Of a stretch of 64,000 nt of DNA, positions 35,591 through 44,517 are shown one piece after another. The position numbers and the translations under genes are program-made. Numbering within the stretch: the first letter of the stretch is position 1; the number at the start of each line of letters is the position of its first letter. The DNA is from Comamonas resistens (GTDB lineage: Bacteria; Pseudomonadota; Gammaproteobacteria; Burkholderiales; Burkholderiaceae_C). A model generated the notes under the pieces. That model worked only from the letters and a program-made list of their open reading frames with translations, was not told the DNA's origin and ran no database searches. The stretch lies in NCBI RefSeq assembly GCF_030064165.1, contig NZ_CP125947.1:2914001-2978000 (forward strand). The letters are read 5' to 3'.

Positions 35591-37272
35591 ACGCCCTCTC
35601 CCCTCTGCTCCTGTGGCTTCAGCTGCCCTACCTTTTGATGTGTAGGGACTCTGGCTACCTTGGGTTGGGACATTGCGCGCAACGCCAGCAAAGCCAGCAC
35701 GCCAAAACTGAGCGCTACCAACTCCACCCCGGCGCTTTCCCAGTCGCCGCGATCTATCTGGGCCAGCACATGGTCGCCCACGGACAGGCCATTGAGCACA
35801 GGCAGCAGCAGGCACAGGGCGGCCAGGGCCGCCAGTTGCTCTTTCCAGGCCGCAACGGGTGGTCGGCACAGGCCGTGCATCAGTGCCAGCAACCACAGAC
35901 CAAAGAACACGGCCAGCTCCCCGTCATGGCGATGCGCCAGATCCAGCGGCAGCAGGCGGTTGGCCCATAGATAGCCAATGCAGGCCAGCGCCAGCCCGGC
36001 AATGGCAGCCACATTCAGCGCCTCTATCCACCGGTACACCCTGGCCGTGGCCCGGCCAAACTCGCCCTGGTGCCTGGAGCGGCGCTTGACCATGAACAGC
36101 ACGGCCCCTGTGGCCAGCATGGCCGAGCCCGCCAGGCCGCACAGAAAGTACAGCCACTTGAGCGCCAGCCCGCCGTACTTCAGTGTGTGCAAGCTGCCCA
36201 TGACGGACTTCGCCAGCGCAGCACCGCCGCCATCCACCTGGCCTGGCAGCCGCACCTGGAGCAACTCGCCAGTCGCAGCCGAAAACAGGGCCATGCCGCT
36301 GTTCTCGTTCAGGCGCCGCAGCAGACTTTCCTCATCGTTCCAGCCATATACGCCAATACGGGCCTGTGCATCACCGGGGTGCTCAATCACCACGGCTCGC
36401 ACGGGCTGGCCCATGAGCTGTTGGCCACGCTGCACGAATGGCTCCAGATCCGGCACGGCCATGGGTTGGCCGGAGCGCGCCGGCTTGCCGGGCTCGTTCA
36501 ACGCCGCGTAATAAGCCCGGACCCCGTCCTTGCCCTCGCAAAAAAAAGCATGTACGCCTGTCGGCATAAAGCTCACGCCGGAGATCGCAAGGCCGGTATA
36601 GACAATCATCAGCTGAAAGGGCAAGGTCAGCACGCCGGCGGCGTTGTGAGCGTCCAACCAGCTGCGCTGCCCCTTGCGCGGGCGGAAGGTGAAGAAATCC
36701 TGAAAGATGCGCCGGTGCGTGATGACCCCGCTCACCAGAGCCACGAGCATGGCCAAAGCGGCAATGCCCACTAGCCACAGCCCCACATTCCCAGCATGCA
36801 GCCGGTAGTGAAAATCGACAAAATGGTGACCGCCCAGCGTGTCGCGCCCCGTCTTGGGGCGGGCCGACAGAGCTTCGCCGGTCACCGGATCCAGGCGCGC
36901 CTGGGCATAGGCACGGGCGGCATCAAACCAGTACACGGTCAGATTGCCCGCGCCCCGTGCATCGGCCGGCCACAGCTCCCACATCTCTGCGCCAGGATGA
37001 TGCTGCTCCATATACGCCAGCCCCCATGCCAGGCGCTGAGCCATGGTGCCCCCGCTGTCTCCCGGTGCTGCGTGCCGCGCAGCTGCTTCTTCGGCATGGT
37101 GCTCAGGCGTCATCCAGTGGCTGATGGGCTCCTCGAACACTGCCAGCGTGCCAGTCAGAAAGATGGCGAACAGCAACCACGAAAACCACAGTCCGCACCA
37201 GGTGTGCAACCAGGCCTGCGCCTGGCGAAAGCGGCCCTGACCCGCGCCGCGACCAGAAGCGGTGGTACCCAT
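35587..37272 (-). CDS. PepSY-associated transmembrane protein (iron-uptake type)
   Basis: 561 residues. N-terminal helix WLHTWCGLWFSWLLFAIFLTGTLAVF, a PepSY periplasmic domain (ARAYAQARLDPVTGEAL), helices at about 165-185 and 210-230 with HAGNVGLWLVGIAALAMLV, and later helices. Conserved histidines (LGGHHFVDFHYRLH; RSWLDAHNAAGVLTLPF) resemble those of siderophore-reductase/FoxB-like PepSY proteins thought to reduce Fe(III)-siderophores at the inner membrane. Between the DUF3649 and DUF3325 genes, downstream of the TonB receptor. Confidence 0.88.
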   Translation of the reverse strand: MGTTASGRGAGQGRFRQAQAWLHTWCGLWFSWLLFAIFLTGTLAVFEEPISHWMTPEHHAEEAAARHAAPGDSGGTMAQRLAWGLAYMEQHHPGAEMWELWPADARGAGNLTVYWFDAARAYAQARLDPVTGEALSARPKTGRDTLGGHHFVDFHYRLHAGNVGLWLVGIAALAMLVALVSGVITHRRIFQDFFTFRPRKGQRSWLDAHNAAGVLTLPFQLMIVYTGLAISGVSFMPTGVHAFFCEGKDGVRAYYAALNEPGKPARSGQPMAVPDLEPFVQRGQQLMGQPVRAVVIEHPGDAQARIGVYGWNDEESLLRRLNENSGMALFSAATGELLQVRLPGQVDGGGAALAKSVMGSLHTLKYGGLALKWLYFLCGLAGSAMLATGAVLFMVKRRSRHQGEFGRATARVYRWIEALNVAAIAGLALACIGYLWANRLLPLDLAHRHDGELAVFFGLWLLALMHGLCRPPVAAWKEQLAALAALCLLLPVLNGLSVGDHVLAQIDRGDWESAGVELVALSFGVLALLALRAMSQPKVARVPTHQKVGQLKPQEQRGEGV

Positions 37273-37273
37273 A

Positions 37274-37570
37274 TCAGCCGCCTCCCGCAGGGCCCAGCAC
37301 CACGCTGGCCGCCAGCAGCAGAGCCACCAGCGTCAGCAAGCCACCCCAGACGCGGCTTGGTGACACTGGCGAGAAAGCCCAGATCACTGCCGCCACATGG
37401 GCCGCAAAGCTCCACTGGATGCCGGCCAGCACGGCTTCGGCACGGGGCGCCGGCAAGACCGCGCCCAGCCACAGGGCCAGTGCGCTGGCGAGTGCATAGC
37501 CTCCCAGCACCGCAGCCAGCAGGCGAGACAACAGAGACAGGCCCGAATGGGCGGCGAAGGAAAGAGTCAT
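37274..37570 (-). CDS. DUF3649 small membrane protein of the iron-uptake operon
   Basis: 98 residues, three predicted helices (SRLLAAVLGGYALASALALWL; WSFAAHVAAVIWAF; WGGLLTLVALLLAASVV). The FAAHVAAVIWAF core is typical of DUF3649/iron-uptake proteins. It ends one base before the PepSY start, so it is part of the same operon. Confidence 0.82.
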   Translation of the reverse strand: MTLSFAAHSGLSLLSRLLAAVLGGYALASALALWLGAVLPAPRAEAVLAGIQWSFAAHVAAVIWAFSPVSPSRVWGGLLTLVALLLAASVVLGPAGGG

Positions 37571-37678
37571 GCTGCGGTTACCTCGAGCTGAATGCGAAAA
37601 GCCAGTGAATCAGGAACAGAAACAGCGATGCGGCCGCCTCTGGCAGTGGCTAAGGAGCCATGCCTGGCAACCAACCAA

Positions 37679-40117
37679 TCAGAAGTCGTAACGTGCGCCC
37701 AGACTCACGCTGCGCGGTGCGCCCCAGGTGTAGTACAGGCCGCCCAGGCTGCTGACACCGGAGAAATACTGTTTGTCCAGCGCGTTGTTCACGTTCAGGC
37801 TGAAGGACAGGTGCTTGTCCACCTGGTAGCGCGCCATCAAATCCAGCACGGCATAGGACTTTTGCCCCAGGGAGTTGTGACTGTCGCTGACCGAGGTCTT
37901 GCTCTGCCAGCGGGTCGATGCACCCACGGTCAAGCCACGCAGCGCGCCATGGTCGAAGCGGTAGCTACTGCCCAGCTTGAGCTGGTGCTTCGGGTACAGG
38001 CTGGCGCTGGACAGCGAGTTGTTTTGCTGCACAAGACTGCCTTGCACCTGCCAGCCCCGGGCCAACTCGCCAGACAGCTCCAGCTCCCAGCCATGCCGGG
38101 TAGCGCTGTTCACCGCCCGGTAAGCCATGTCCCCGCCGGGCGTGAAGCCGCCAGTCTCCTGCGCCGTATTGATGGTCTTCATCCAGAAATGGGCAATGCT
38201 GGCGTTGAGTCGCTTGTCGAAGAACTCGCCCTTGGCGCCCACCTCATAGGTCTTTCCCTGCTCTGGGTCCAGCACCCGGCCCTGCTCGTCCTGGGCACTT
38301 TGCGGCTGGAAGATGGTGGCGTAACTGCCATAGAGCGACACATTGGGGTTCAGCTCGTAGACCAGGCCCGCATAAGGTGTGTTCACCGTCTCGCGCATAT
38401 CGTAGTTCCACCAGGTCGGCGTCACATCCTGCTGGCGATACTGAGTCACACGCAGGCCCGCAATCAGCTGCAAGGGGTCGCTGAGTCGAAAACGGCCCGC
38501 GGCATAGGCGTAGCGCTGGCGCTGGTTGAATTCATGCCGGTCGTATTTCCAGTTGCTGAAATCGGGTCGCAACAGCGCGCCGCCACCCTGAGCATAGACC
38601 AGCCCCAGATTGGCCAGCGAAGCATTCTTCGAGCTGCCATAGAGCAGACCGCTGTGGTAGCGCGACATGCCCACGCCAGCCAGCAGCTCATGGGTGCGGC
38701 CCAGCAGGGTGAACGGGCCTTTGACGTCCAGATTCACCGACCAGTTGCGGTTTTCCACGTCCTGCCAGGGCAGGTAGGCCGCTGTCGTGCTGTTCCACAG
38801 ATAGCCCAGCGTCATGTCGTCCATGGTCACACGCTGATGGAAGAACTTGAGCGTTGCCGTCCAGTCATGAGCCAGTCGCTGCTCGATGCTGCCGAACAGC
38901 TCGCTGCTCTGCTGCTCATAGCCCGACCAGGGTGCGCCGTTGTTGAACGAGCCCGGCAACCATGCCACTTCCGCGCCGCTGCTGGTGTAGCGCTGGTTGG
39001 GGCGGGTCGTGCCGAAACCGCGGGCCTCGCGCTGGCGCAGGGTGAAGCCCAGATTCACCTGCGTATCGGGCGTCAGGTCCGCTTCCAGCGTGCCAAACAG
39101 CATCTTGCTGCGGCTTTTTTCGTGGTCGCGAAAACTGCCTGCATCCGTCATGGACGCCACCACACGCCCACGCAACGTTCCGGTCTCGTTGAGCGCACCG
39201 CTCACATCGGCCTGGGCACGATAGGTGTCCCAACTGCCCGCATTGACCCGCATGCTGGCCTGGAACTCGCGTGTGGGGCGCTTGCGAACCACATTGACGG
39301 TGGCGCCATAGCCGCCCTTGCCCACGACCAGACCTGACGAGCCTTTTAGCACTTCGACACGGTCCATTTCCGCCATATCGTCCAGCGCGTACATGGTGCT
39401 GGTGACAAAGTACCAACCATTGGTGAGCTGGGCCATTCCATCGACCTGCAGGTTCACCGTCGAGCCACGGGCCTGAAAATCGGTGGCATTGTTCTGGCGA
39501 TAGACGCCGATGCCCGGTGTCTGCTCCAGCACCTCGGTCAATGTCTCAAGCTGGAAGTCATCCATGCGCTGGCGGGTCATCACGCTCACCGATTGCGGCG
39601 TCTCGCGCAGCGACAGACCCAGCCCCGTAGCCGTGCGGCTGGGGCCAGTCTGGGTATAGCTTCCCGTGCCTTCCGTTTCTGCGCTGCGCTCAACCAGCGC
39701 TGTCACCTGTACCTCGGCCAGACTGGCCTCCTCACGGGAGACTGGTGCGGCGGGCTGCTTTTGCAGGCTGTAGCTCCCGTCGGGGCGCTGCACCAGGACA
39801 AGTGGGCTACTTGCCAGCAGGCGCCGCAGCGCTTCATGGGGCGTGAAACTGCCAACGACGGCGGGGCTGCTCAGTCCCTGCGTCAGCGCGGGGTCAAACG
39901 ACAGGGCCACACCAGAGGCCGCAGCCACCTGCGCCAACGCACGACCCAGTGGGCCGGCGGCAATCTGGTAGCTCTGGACAGTTGCTGAGGCCGCAGATGC
40001 GGATGCTGGTTGGGCCGAATGGGCAGCGCCAGCCGCCAGGGTGCAGCCAAGCACGGCCAGACGCACAGCCTGGGCCACCGGATGAAAAACAGGGCGCGAA
40101 GCCTCGAAAGCGGGCAT
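37679..40117 (-). CDS. TonB-dependent siderophore receptor with N-terminal signalling domain (FecA/FpvA-like)
   Basis: 812 residues, outer-membrane transporter. After a signal peptide (LAVLGCTLAAGAAHSAQ) comes a secretin/TonB N-terminal (STN) signalling domain (QSYQIAAGPLGRALAQVAAASGVALSFDPALTQGL; LLASSPLVLVQRPDGSY). The plug includes SLRETPQSVSVMTRQRMDDF and RGSTVNLQVDGM; the 22-strand barrel ends VSLGARYDF with the terminal Phe. The STN domain passes substrate-bound status to the FecR-like protein encoded upstream. The siderophore (probably a hydroxamate or catecholate taken from others) is not identifiable. Confidence 0.93.
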   Translation of the reverse strand: MPAFEASRPVFHPVAQAVRLAVLGCTLAAGAAHSAQPASASAASATVQSYQIAAGPLGRALAQVAAASGVALSFDPALTQGLSSPAVVGSFTPHEALRRLLASSPLVLVQRPDGSYSLQKQPAAPVSREEASLAEVQVTALVERSAETEGTGSYTQTGPSRTATGLGLSLRETPQSVSVMTRQRMDDFQLETLTEVLEQTPGIGVYRQNNATDFQARGSTVNLQVDGMAQLTNGWYFVTSTMYALDDMAEMDRVEVLKGSSGLVVGKGGYGATVNVVRKRPTREFQASMRVNAGSWDTYRAQADVSGALNETGTLRGRVVASMTDAGSFRDHEKSRSKMLFGTLEADLTPDTQVNLGFTLRQREARGFGTTRPNQRYTSSGAEVAWLPGSFNNGAPWSGYEQQSSELFGSIEQRLAHDWTATLKFFHQRVTMDDMTLGYLWNSTTAAYLPWQDVENRNWSVNLDVKGPFTLLGRTHELLAGVGMSRYHSGLLYGSSKNASLANLGLVYAQGGGALLRPDFSNWKYDRHEFNQRQRYAYAAGRFRLSDPLQLIAGLRVTQYRQQDVTPTWWNYDMRETVNTPYAGLVYELNPNVSLYGSYATIFQPQSAQDEQGRVLDPEQGKTYEVGAKGEFFDKRLNASIAHFWMKTINTAQETGGFTPGGDMAYRAVNSATRHGWELELSGELARGWQVQGSLVQQNNSLSSASLYPKHQLKLGSSYRFDHGALRGLTVGASTRWQSKTSVSDSHNSLGQKSYAVLDLMARYQVDKHLSFSLNVNNALDKQYFSGVSSLGGLYYTWGAPRSVSLGARYDF

Positions 40118-40278
40118 GAAGAACGGTCCTTGCGCAAAAGTGAAGAGATGGGTTTCACCTCCTTTGCCAAGCGAATCGAAAAAAAGTCTCAGGGGAAATG
40201 CAAAAAACTACGCAAAGACTGGCGCGAGGGAGCTGCCATAGAGGAAACAAGCTCTCGACAGCGCCCGGCCGACAGCAC

Positions 40279-41295
40279 CTAACGGGGCAGCAGCGTGACC
40301 CAGTGTCCCCGCCAGCGCTGGCGCACCTGGATGGGATAGGTCGCTTCCAGCATGGCCAGGGCGCGATCGATATCGGTGAGCGGATAGGCACCCGAAACCC
40401 GCAGCCCCGCCACCTCGGGCGCACACTGCAAGATGCCGCTGCGGTACCGCGACAACTCCGCACAGACATCGGTCAGCGACAGGGCATCAGCCATCAACAT
40501 GCCATGCACCCAAGCCTGTTGCGGCGGCGAAAGCGGTGTCAGTGGCGCCAGGCCCTGCTTGCTCAGCTCAGTCTGCTGACCGGCTTGCACCACGGCATGA
40601 GGGGCCAACTCGCCGGACAGCGTTACTTCCACCGCGCCCTCGGTCACGGCCAGATGCACCGCAGCCTCGGTGCTGCGCACCGTAAAGCGCGTCCCCAGCG
40701 CCCGCAGCCGCCCCCGACTCGTCTGCACCGCAAAAGACCGCTGCAGACCGCTGGGATCGGGTGCGGTTTCAATCGAAATAGCCCCGTAACGCAGATGAAT
40801 CAAGCGTTGCTTGCTATCAAAAGCAATGTCTACGGCGGTGTTGGTGTCCAGCAGCAGCCGACTGCCATCGGCCATGGTCAGGCGGCGCTGCTCGCCGGTG
40901 GCCGTGCGCATATCGGCGCTCCAGCCTTGCGTATCCACCACACGCCAGCCCAGCCAGCCTGCCGGGGCCACAGCCAGCAGCAGGGCCAGCTTGGCCACCA
41001 CCTTGCGGCGGGAAGCCGCGGCATGGCGCACCGGGCGGTCCAGCACGGGCATGGCCCAGCGAGCGGACAACTCCCCAAATTGGTTCATCAGCAACTCTGC
41101 ACGGGCCCAGGCCTGGCGATGGGCCTCACTGCAGGCATGCCAGCGCTCGAAATCTGCGCGCTCGGCCGCGCTTAGCTCCTGGTCATGCAAACGTACCAGC
41201 CAGTCGGCGGCTTCGTCCAGAATACGGCTATCAATGGGACCGTACGGTCTGACACTCGACACCATGGCCCGGCTCACTCCATCAGTTGCAGACAT
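40279..41295 (-). CDS. FecR-like anti-sigma factor
   Basis: 338 residues. N-terminal cytoplasmic DUF4880 segment (EAADWLVRLHDQELSAAERADFERWHACSEAHRQAWARAE), one membrane helix (LALLLAVAPAGWLGWRVV, about 125-142) and a periplasmic FecR domain (ADGSRLLLDTNTAVDI; RLRALGTRFTVR) ending in an STN-like segment. It transmits the receptor signal to the sigma factor. Its start overlaps the sigma gene by 22 bases. Confidence 0.92.
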   Translation of the reverse strand: MSATDGVSRAMVSSVRPYGPIDSRILDEAADWLVRLHDQELSAAERADFERWHACSEAHRQAWARAELLMNQFGELSARWAMPVLDRPVRHAAASRRKVVAKLALLLAVAPAGWLGWRVVDTQGWSADMRTATGEQRRLTMADGSRLLLDTNTAVDIAFDSKQRLIHLRYGAISIETAPDPSGLQRSFAVQTSRGRLRALGTRFTVRSTEAAVHLAVTEGAVEVTLSGELAPHAVVQAGQQTELSKQGLAPLTPLSPPQQAWVHGMLMADALSLTDVCAELSRYRSGILQCAPEVAGLRVSGAYPLTDIDRALAMLEATYPIQVRQRWRGHWVTLLPR

Positions 41296-41780
41296 TGGCG
41301 AAATGCCTGCGCCATATAGCGCTTGACGCTGCTCAGCGACAGTTGCAGCTGCAGGGCAATCTCTTCGTACTTCAGACCATCTAACTGCGAGAGCAGGAAA
41401 GTGCGGCGTACCAGCGGTGGCAGTGTGTCGAGCATGGCGTCGATCTGTTGCAGCGTCTCCAGCACCAGAGCCCGCTGCTCAGGCGATGGCGCCTCGGGTT
41501 CAGGCAGCAGGGCCAGCGCTTGCAGATAAGCCTGCTCCAGTGCCTGACGCCGGTACCAGTTGATCAGCACGCCCTTGGCCACGGTCGTGAGATAGGCACG
41601 CGGTGTTTCTATCGCCTGCACATCCCTCGCCCCCAGAATACGCACGAAGGTATCCTGGGCCAGATCCGCGGCATCGCTGGCATTGGCCAGCCTTCGATGC
41701 AGCCAGCTCTGCAACCAGCTGTGATGGTTGATATAGAGGCTGGCAAGGTCCCTCGAAGAGGACTGGGAGCGGTAAGGCAT
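41274..41780 (-). CDS. ECF sigma factor, FecI-like
   Basis: 168 residues from ATG 41780 (MPYRSQSSSRDLASLYINH); a GTG at 41813 adds 11 residues. Region 2: SWLHRRLANASDAADLAQDTFVRIL. Region 4: DTLPPLVRRTFLLSQLDGLKYEEIALQLQLSLSSVKRYMAQAFRQCLQ. Directs transcription of the downstream receptor gene when the FecR partner signals. First gene of the iron operon; a Fur-box-like palindrome lies just upstream. Confidence 0.92.
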   Translation of the reverse strand: MPYRSQSSSRDLASLYINHHSWLQSWLHRRLANASDAADLAQDTFVRILGARDVQAIETPRAYLTTVAKGVLINWYRRQALEQAYLQALALLPEPEAPSPEQRALVLETLQQIDAMLDTLPPLVRRTFLLSQLDGLKYEEIALQLQLSLSSVKRYMAQAFRQCLQLME

Positions 41781-41813
41781 GGCGAACCCGGATGATGAAC
41801 GAAAAGCAAACAC

Positions 41814-41832
41814 GAATAATTCTTATTTATTC
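41814..41832. promoter_or_regulatory. Fur-box-like palindrome
   Basis: GAATAA-N7-TTATTC, 19 bases, AT-rich in a GC-rich genome, 33 bases above the fecI-like ATG. Length and symmetry fit a Fur site, though the match to the E. coli consensus is partial. Confidence 0.5.
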
Positions 41833-42032
41833 TATTTCATCGACCGCCAAGGCTGCGCCTATTGATACATTTCCGTAACACTACCCAGACGATTTACCCG
41901 CTGTTGTGGTCCATCGCCATCCAGTAAGTCGGTTCAGAGAAAAACGGCGTAAAGCATGCGGGCCTGCCAGCGCTTGGACCGCTCCGGCAAAACGCATAAT
42001 CGACGCCACTTCAGGACTCGGATCGATTTTTT

Positions 42033-43262
42033 ATGCTCAACGCCTTGTGGCTGGGTTTCTTTCTGGTGGCAGCCGTGGCCGCATTCGCGCAATGGCTGAT
42101 AGGCGGCCAGGCCGAGGTGTTTGCCACCATGGTGCAGGCCTTGTTTGCCATGGCCAGGCTCTCGGTAGAAGTCATGGTGCTGCTGTTCGGCACGCTCACG
42201 CTGTGGCTGGGCTTTCTGCGCATTGCCGAAAAAGCCGGCATCGTGGAGTGGCTGGCGCGCATGCTGGGCCCGCTGTTTGCCAAGCTCATGCCCGAGGTAC
42301 CGCGCGGCCACCCGGCCCTGGGTTTGATCACGCTAAACTTCGCTGCCAACGGCCTGGGCCTGGACAACGCGGCCACGCCCATGGGCCTCAAAGCCATGCG
42401 CGCACTGCAGGAACTCAACCCGCGCCCGGACACCGCCACCAATGCGCAAATCCTGTTCCTGGTGCTCAATGCCTCCTCGCTCACGCTGCTGCCGGTCACC
42501 ATCTTCATGTACCGGCTGCAGCAGGGCGCGCCAGACCCCACACTGGTCTTTCTGCCGATTCTGCTGGCCACCTCGGCTTCCACGCTGGTCGGTCTGCTGA
42601 GCGTGGCCGTGGTGCAGCGGCTGCCGATTTTCAGCCCCGTGGTGCTGGCCTATCTGCTGCCCGTGGCGCTGGCCCTGGCGACCTTCATGGCTTTTCTCAC
42701 CACGCTGAGCGCCGCAGCGCTGGCGCATCTGTCCTCGCTGATGGGCAATCTCACGCTGTTTGCGCTGGTCGTACTGTTCGTGGCCCTGGGCGCGTACAAA
42801 AAGGTGGCCGTGTACGACAGCTTCATCGAAGGGGCCAAGGAAGGCTTTGACGTGGCCAAGGGGCTGCTACCCTATCTGGTGGCCATGCTCTGCGCCGTGG
42901 GCGTATTCCGCGCCTCGGGGGCGCTGGAATATGTGCTCTCGGCCATACGCTGGGTGGTCGATACCGTGGGCCTGGATGCGCGCTTTGTCGATGCCCTGCC
43001 CACGGCACTGGTCAAGCCCTTCTCGGGCAGCGCCGCGCGCGCCATGCTGATCGAGACCATGCAAAGCCATGGCGTGGACAGCTTTGCCGCGCTCACCGCC
43101 GCCACTGTGCAAGGCAGCACCGAGACTACTTTCTACGTGCTGGCCGTGTACTTTGGCGCCGTGGGCATACAGCGGGCTCGCCATGCCGTGGCCTGCGCCC
43201 TGGTGGCCGAGCTGGCCGGCGTGGTGGCCGCGATTGCCGTGTGCTACCACTTCTTTGGCTGA
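42033..43262 (+). CDS. SpmA-SpmB fusion (nucleoside-recognition Gate domain membrane protein)
   Basis: 409 residues with about 10 predicted helices. The first half matches SpmA (MLNALWLGFFLVAAVAAFAQWLIGG; GLITLNFAANGLGLDNAATPMGLKAM), the second half SpmB (FIEGAKEGFDVAKGLLPYLVAMLCAVGVFRASGALE; TALVKPFSGSAARAMLIETM; TVQGSTETTFYVLAVYFG). In Bacillus these two spore-maturation proteins help dehydrate the core; in non-sporulating proteobacteria the fused form is common and its role is unknown, perhaps transport. The HD-like gene follows 20 bases later. Confidence 0.9.
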   Translation: MLNALWLGFFLVAAVAAFAQWLIGGQAEVFATMVQALFAMARLSVEVMVLLFGTLTLWLGFLRIAEKAGIVEWLARMLGPLFAKLMPEVPRGHPALGLITLNFAANGLGLDNAATPMGLKAMRALQELNPRPDTATNAQILFLVLNASSLTLLPVTIFMYRLQQGAPDPTLVFLPILLATSASTLVGLLSVAVVQRLPIFSPVVLAYLLPVALALATFMAFLTTLSAAALAHLSSLMGNLTLFALVVLFVALGAYKKVAVYDSFIEGAKEGFDVAKGLLPYLVAMLCAVGVFRASGALEYVLSAIRWVVDTVGLDARFVDALPTALVKPFSGSAARAMLIETMQSHGVDSFAALTAATVQGSTETTFYVLAVYFGAVGIQRARHAVACALVAELAGVVAAIAVCYHFFG

Positions 43263-43282
43263 TACCTGGCAAGGATGGCTGC

Positions 43283-43906
43283 ATGACAAATTCAGAACCG
43301 CTGTTCGAGCGTTCCTGGCAGCGCGCCTGGCAAGGGCTGGGGGTCACACCGCCCGCGGGCCTGCTGCCAGCACTGCTGGCCGCTTACGCCGAGCCCCAGC
43401 GCCACTATCACACACAGCAGCATCTGGCCGAATGCCTGGCGCACTTCGAAGCCGTGCAGACACAGGCGCTGTACCCGGCCGAAGTGGAGATTGCGCTGTG
43501 GTTCCACGACGCCGTCTACGACGTCAAAAGCAAGGACAACGAGCTGCGCAGCACCCAATGGGCCGTCCAGGCCCTGGGCGAGGCCGGCCTTGCCGAAGCC
43601 ATCTGCGGGCGCGTGCATGAACTCGTCATGGCCACGCGCCACGAAGTCCTGCCCGAGCATGACGATGCGAGGCTGCTGGTGGACATAGATCTTGCGATTC
43701 TGGGCGCGGACTCCGAGCGCTTTGCCCAATACGACGCCCAGGTGCGTGCCGAATATGCGTGGGTGCCGTGGCCGATCTATGGCATCAAGCGCAAGCAGGT
43801 GCTGCAGGGCTTTCTGCAGCGCAAGGCCATCTACGCAACGCCGTATTTCCACGCCCGGCTCGAGCAGCAGGCCCACGCCAATCTGTGCCAGGCCGTTGCG
43901 TCGTAA
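43283..43906 (+). CDS. HD-superfamily phosphohydrolase-like protein
   Basis: 207 residues from ATG 43283, preceded by AAGGA. RHYHTQQHLAECLAHFE, EIALWFHDAVYDVKSKDNELRS and LLVDIDLAILGAD supply His, HD and Asp metal ligands of the predicted HD-type hydrolase family (often mislabelled after an NMDA receptor). Substrate unknown. Close behind the spmAB gene, probably in one transcript. Confidence 0.82.
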   Translation: MTNSEPLFERSWQRAWQGLGVTPPAGLLPALLAAYAEPQRHYHTQQHLAECLAHFEAVQTQALYPAEVEIALWFHDAVYDVKSKDNELRSTQWAVQALGEAGLAEAICGRVHELVMATRHEVLPEHDDARLLVDIDLAILGADSERFAQYDAQVRAEYAWVPWPIYGIKRKQVLQGFLQRKAIYATPYFHARLEQQAHANLCQAVAS

Positions 43907-43990
43907 ACATCTGCTGAGCTGGCCTTTAATGGCGAGCGCCATGCACGGTTGCTGATTGCTGCCGCCGATCACGGCGCTACAATCCATGCC

Positions 43991-44440
43991 ATGTCGCGTG
44001 CGATCCAGAGACTTTCTCTGCGGAGCGCGGTGCTGCTGCTGATCATGGTGGCGCAACTGCTGATTCCGCTGCTGCACGGCCATTTCGGAACCCCGAATCA
44101 AGCTGGCCTGCATGTGCACACGACGCCCTCGAGAATGGCTGATTCTCATTTCCATCTTTTCGCCGCGCACGACTCTGGCGACGACCTGCATGAGCATCTG
44201 GCCCAGGCCGAGCCTTTCGAGGTCGATGTCCAGGATGCGCTGCAACCCCTGGATCTGCTCCCCCTGCCACTGTTGGCCGTCATAGGCCTGGCCCTGCTGA
44301 CTTTGGGCCTGCGCGCCGCGCGCATGCGCTGCATCGCCCCCCGGCCCGCACCGCGGCCCGAACCCGCGCGCCGGCTTTCGCTCTGGCGCGGCCGCGTGAT
44401 ACGGCCGTCACCGGCCCAGGCCCCGCCTCTCGCCTCCTGA
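43991..44440 (+). CDS. His-rich membrane protein, CzcI-like
   Basis: 149 residues from ATG 43991. A leading hydrophobic segment (SAVLLLIMVAQLLIPLLHGHFG) is followed by a His/Asp-rich stretch (LHVHTTPSRMADSHFHLFAAHDSGDDLHEHL) and a second helix (LPLPLLAVIGLALLTLGLRAA) with a basic tail. Position and histidine content recall CzcI, the small periplasmic regulator-like protein that precedes czcCBA operons. The histidines probably bind Zn, Co, Cd or Cu. Sequence similarity to CzcI itself is not certain. Confidence 0.6.
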   Translation: MSRAIQRLSLRSAVLLLIMVAQLLIPLLHGHFGTPNQAGLHVHTTPSRMADSHFHLFAAHDSGDDLHEHLAQAEPFEVDVQDALQPLDLLPLPLLAVIGLALLTLGLRAARMRCIAPRPAPRPEPARRLSLWRGRVIRPSPAQAPPLAS

Positions 44441-44517
44441 CCTCCCAAGCCTTGCACGGGCTTGCCAGCATCCCTGCACGCGCGGGGATGGCTTTCATTG
44501 TTTTTCCGGAGTCAGGA

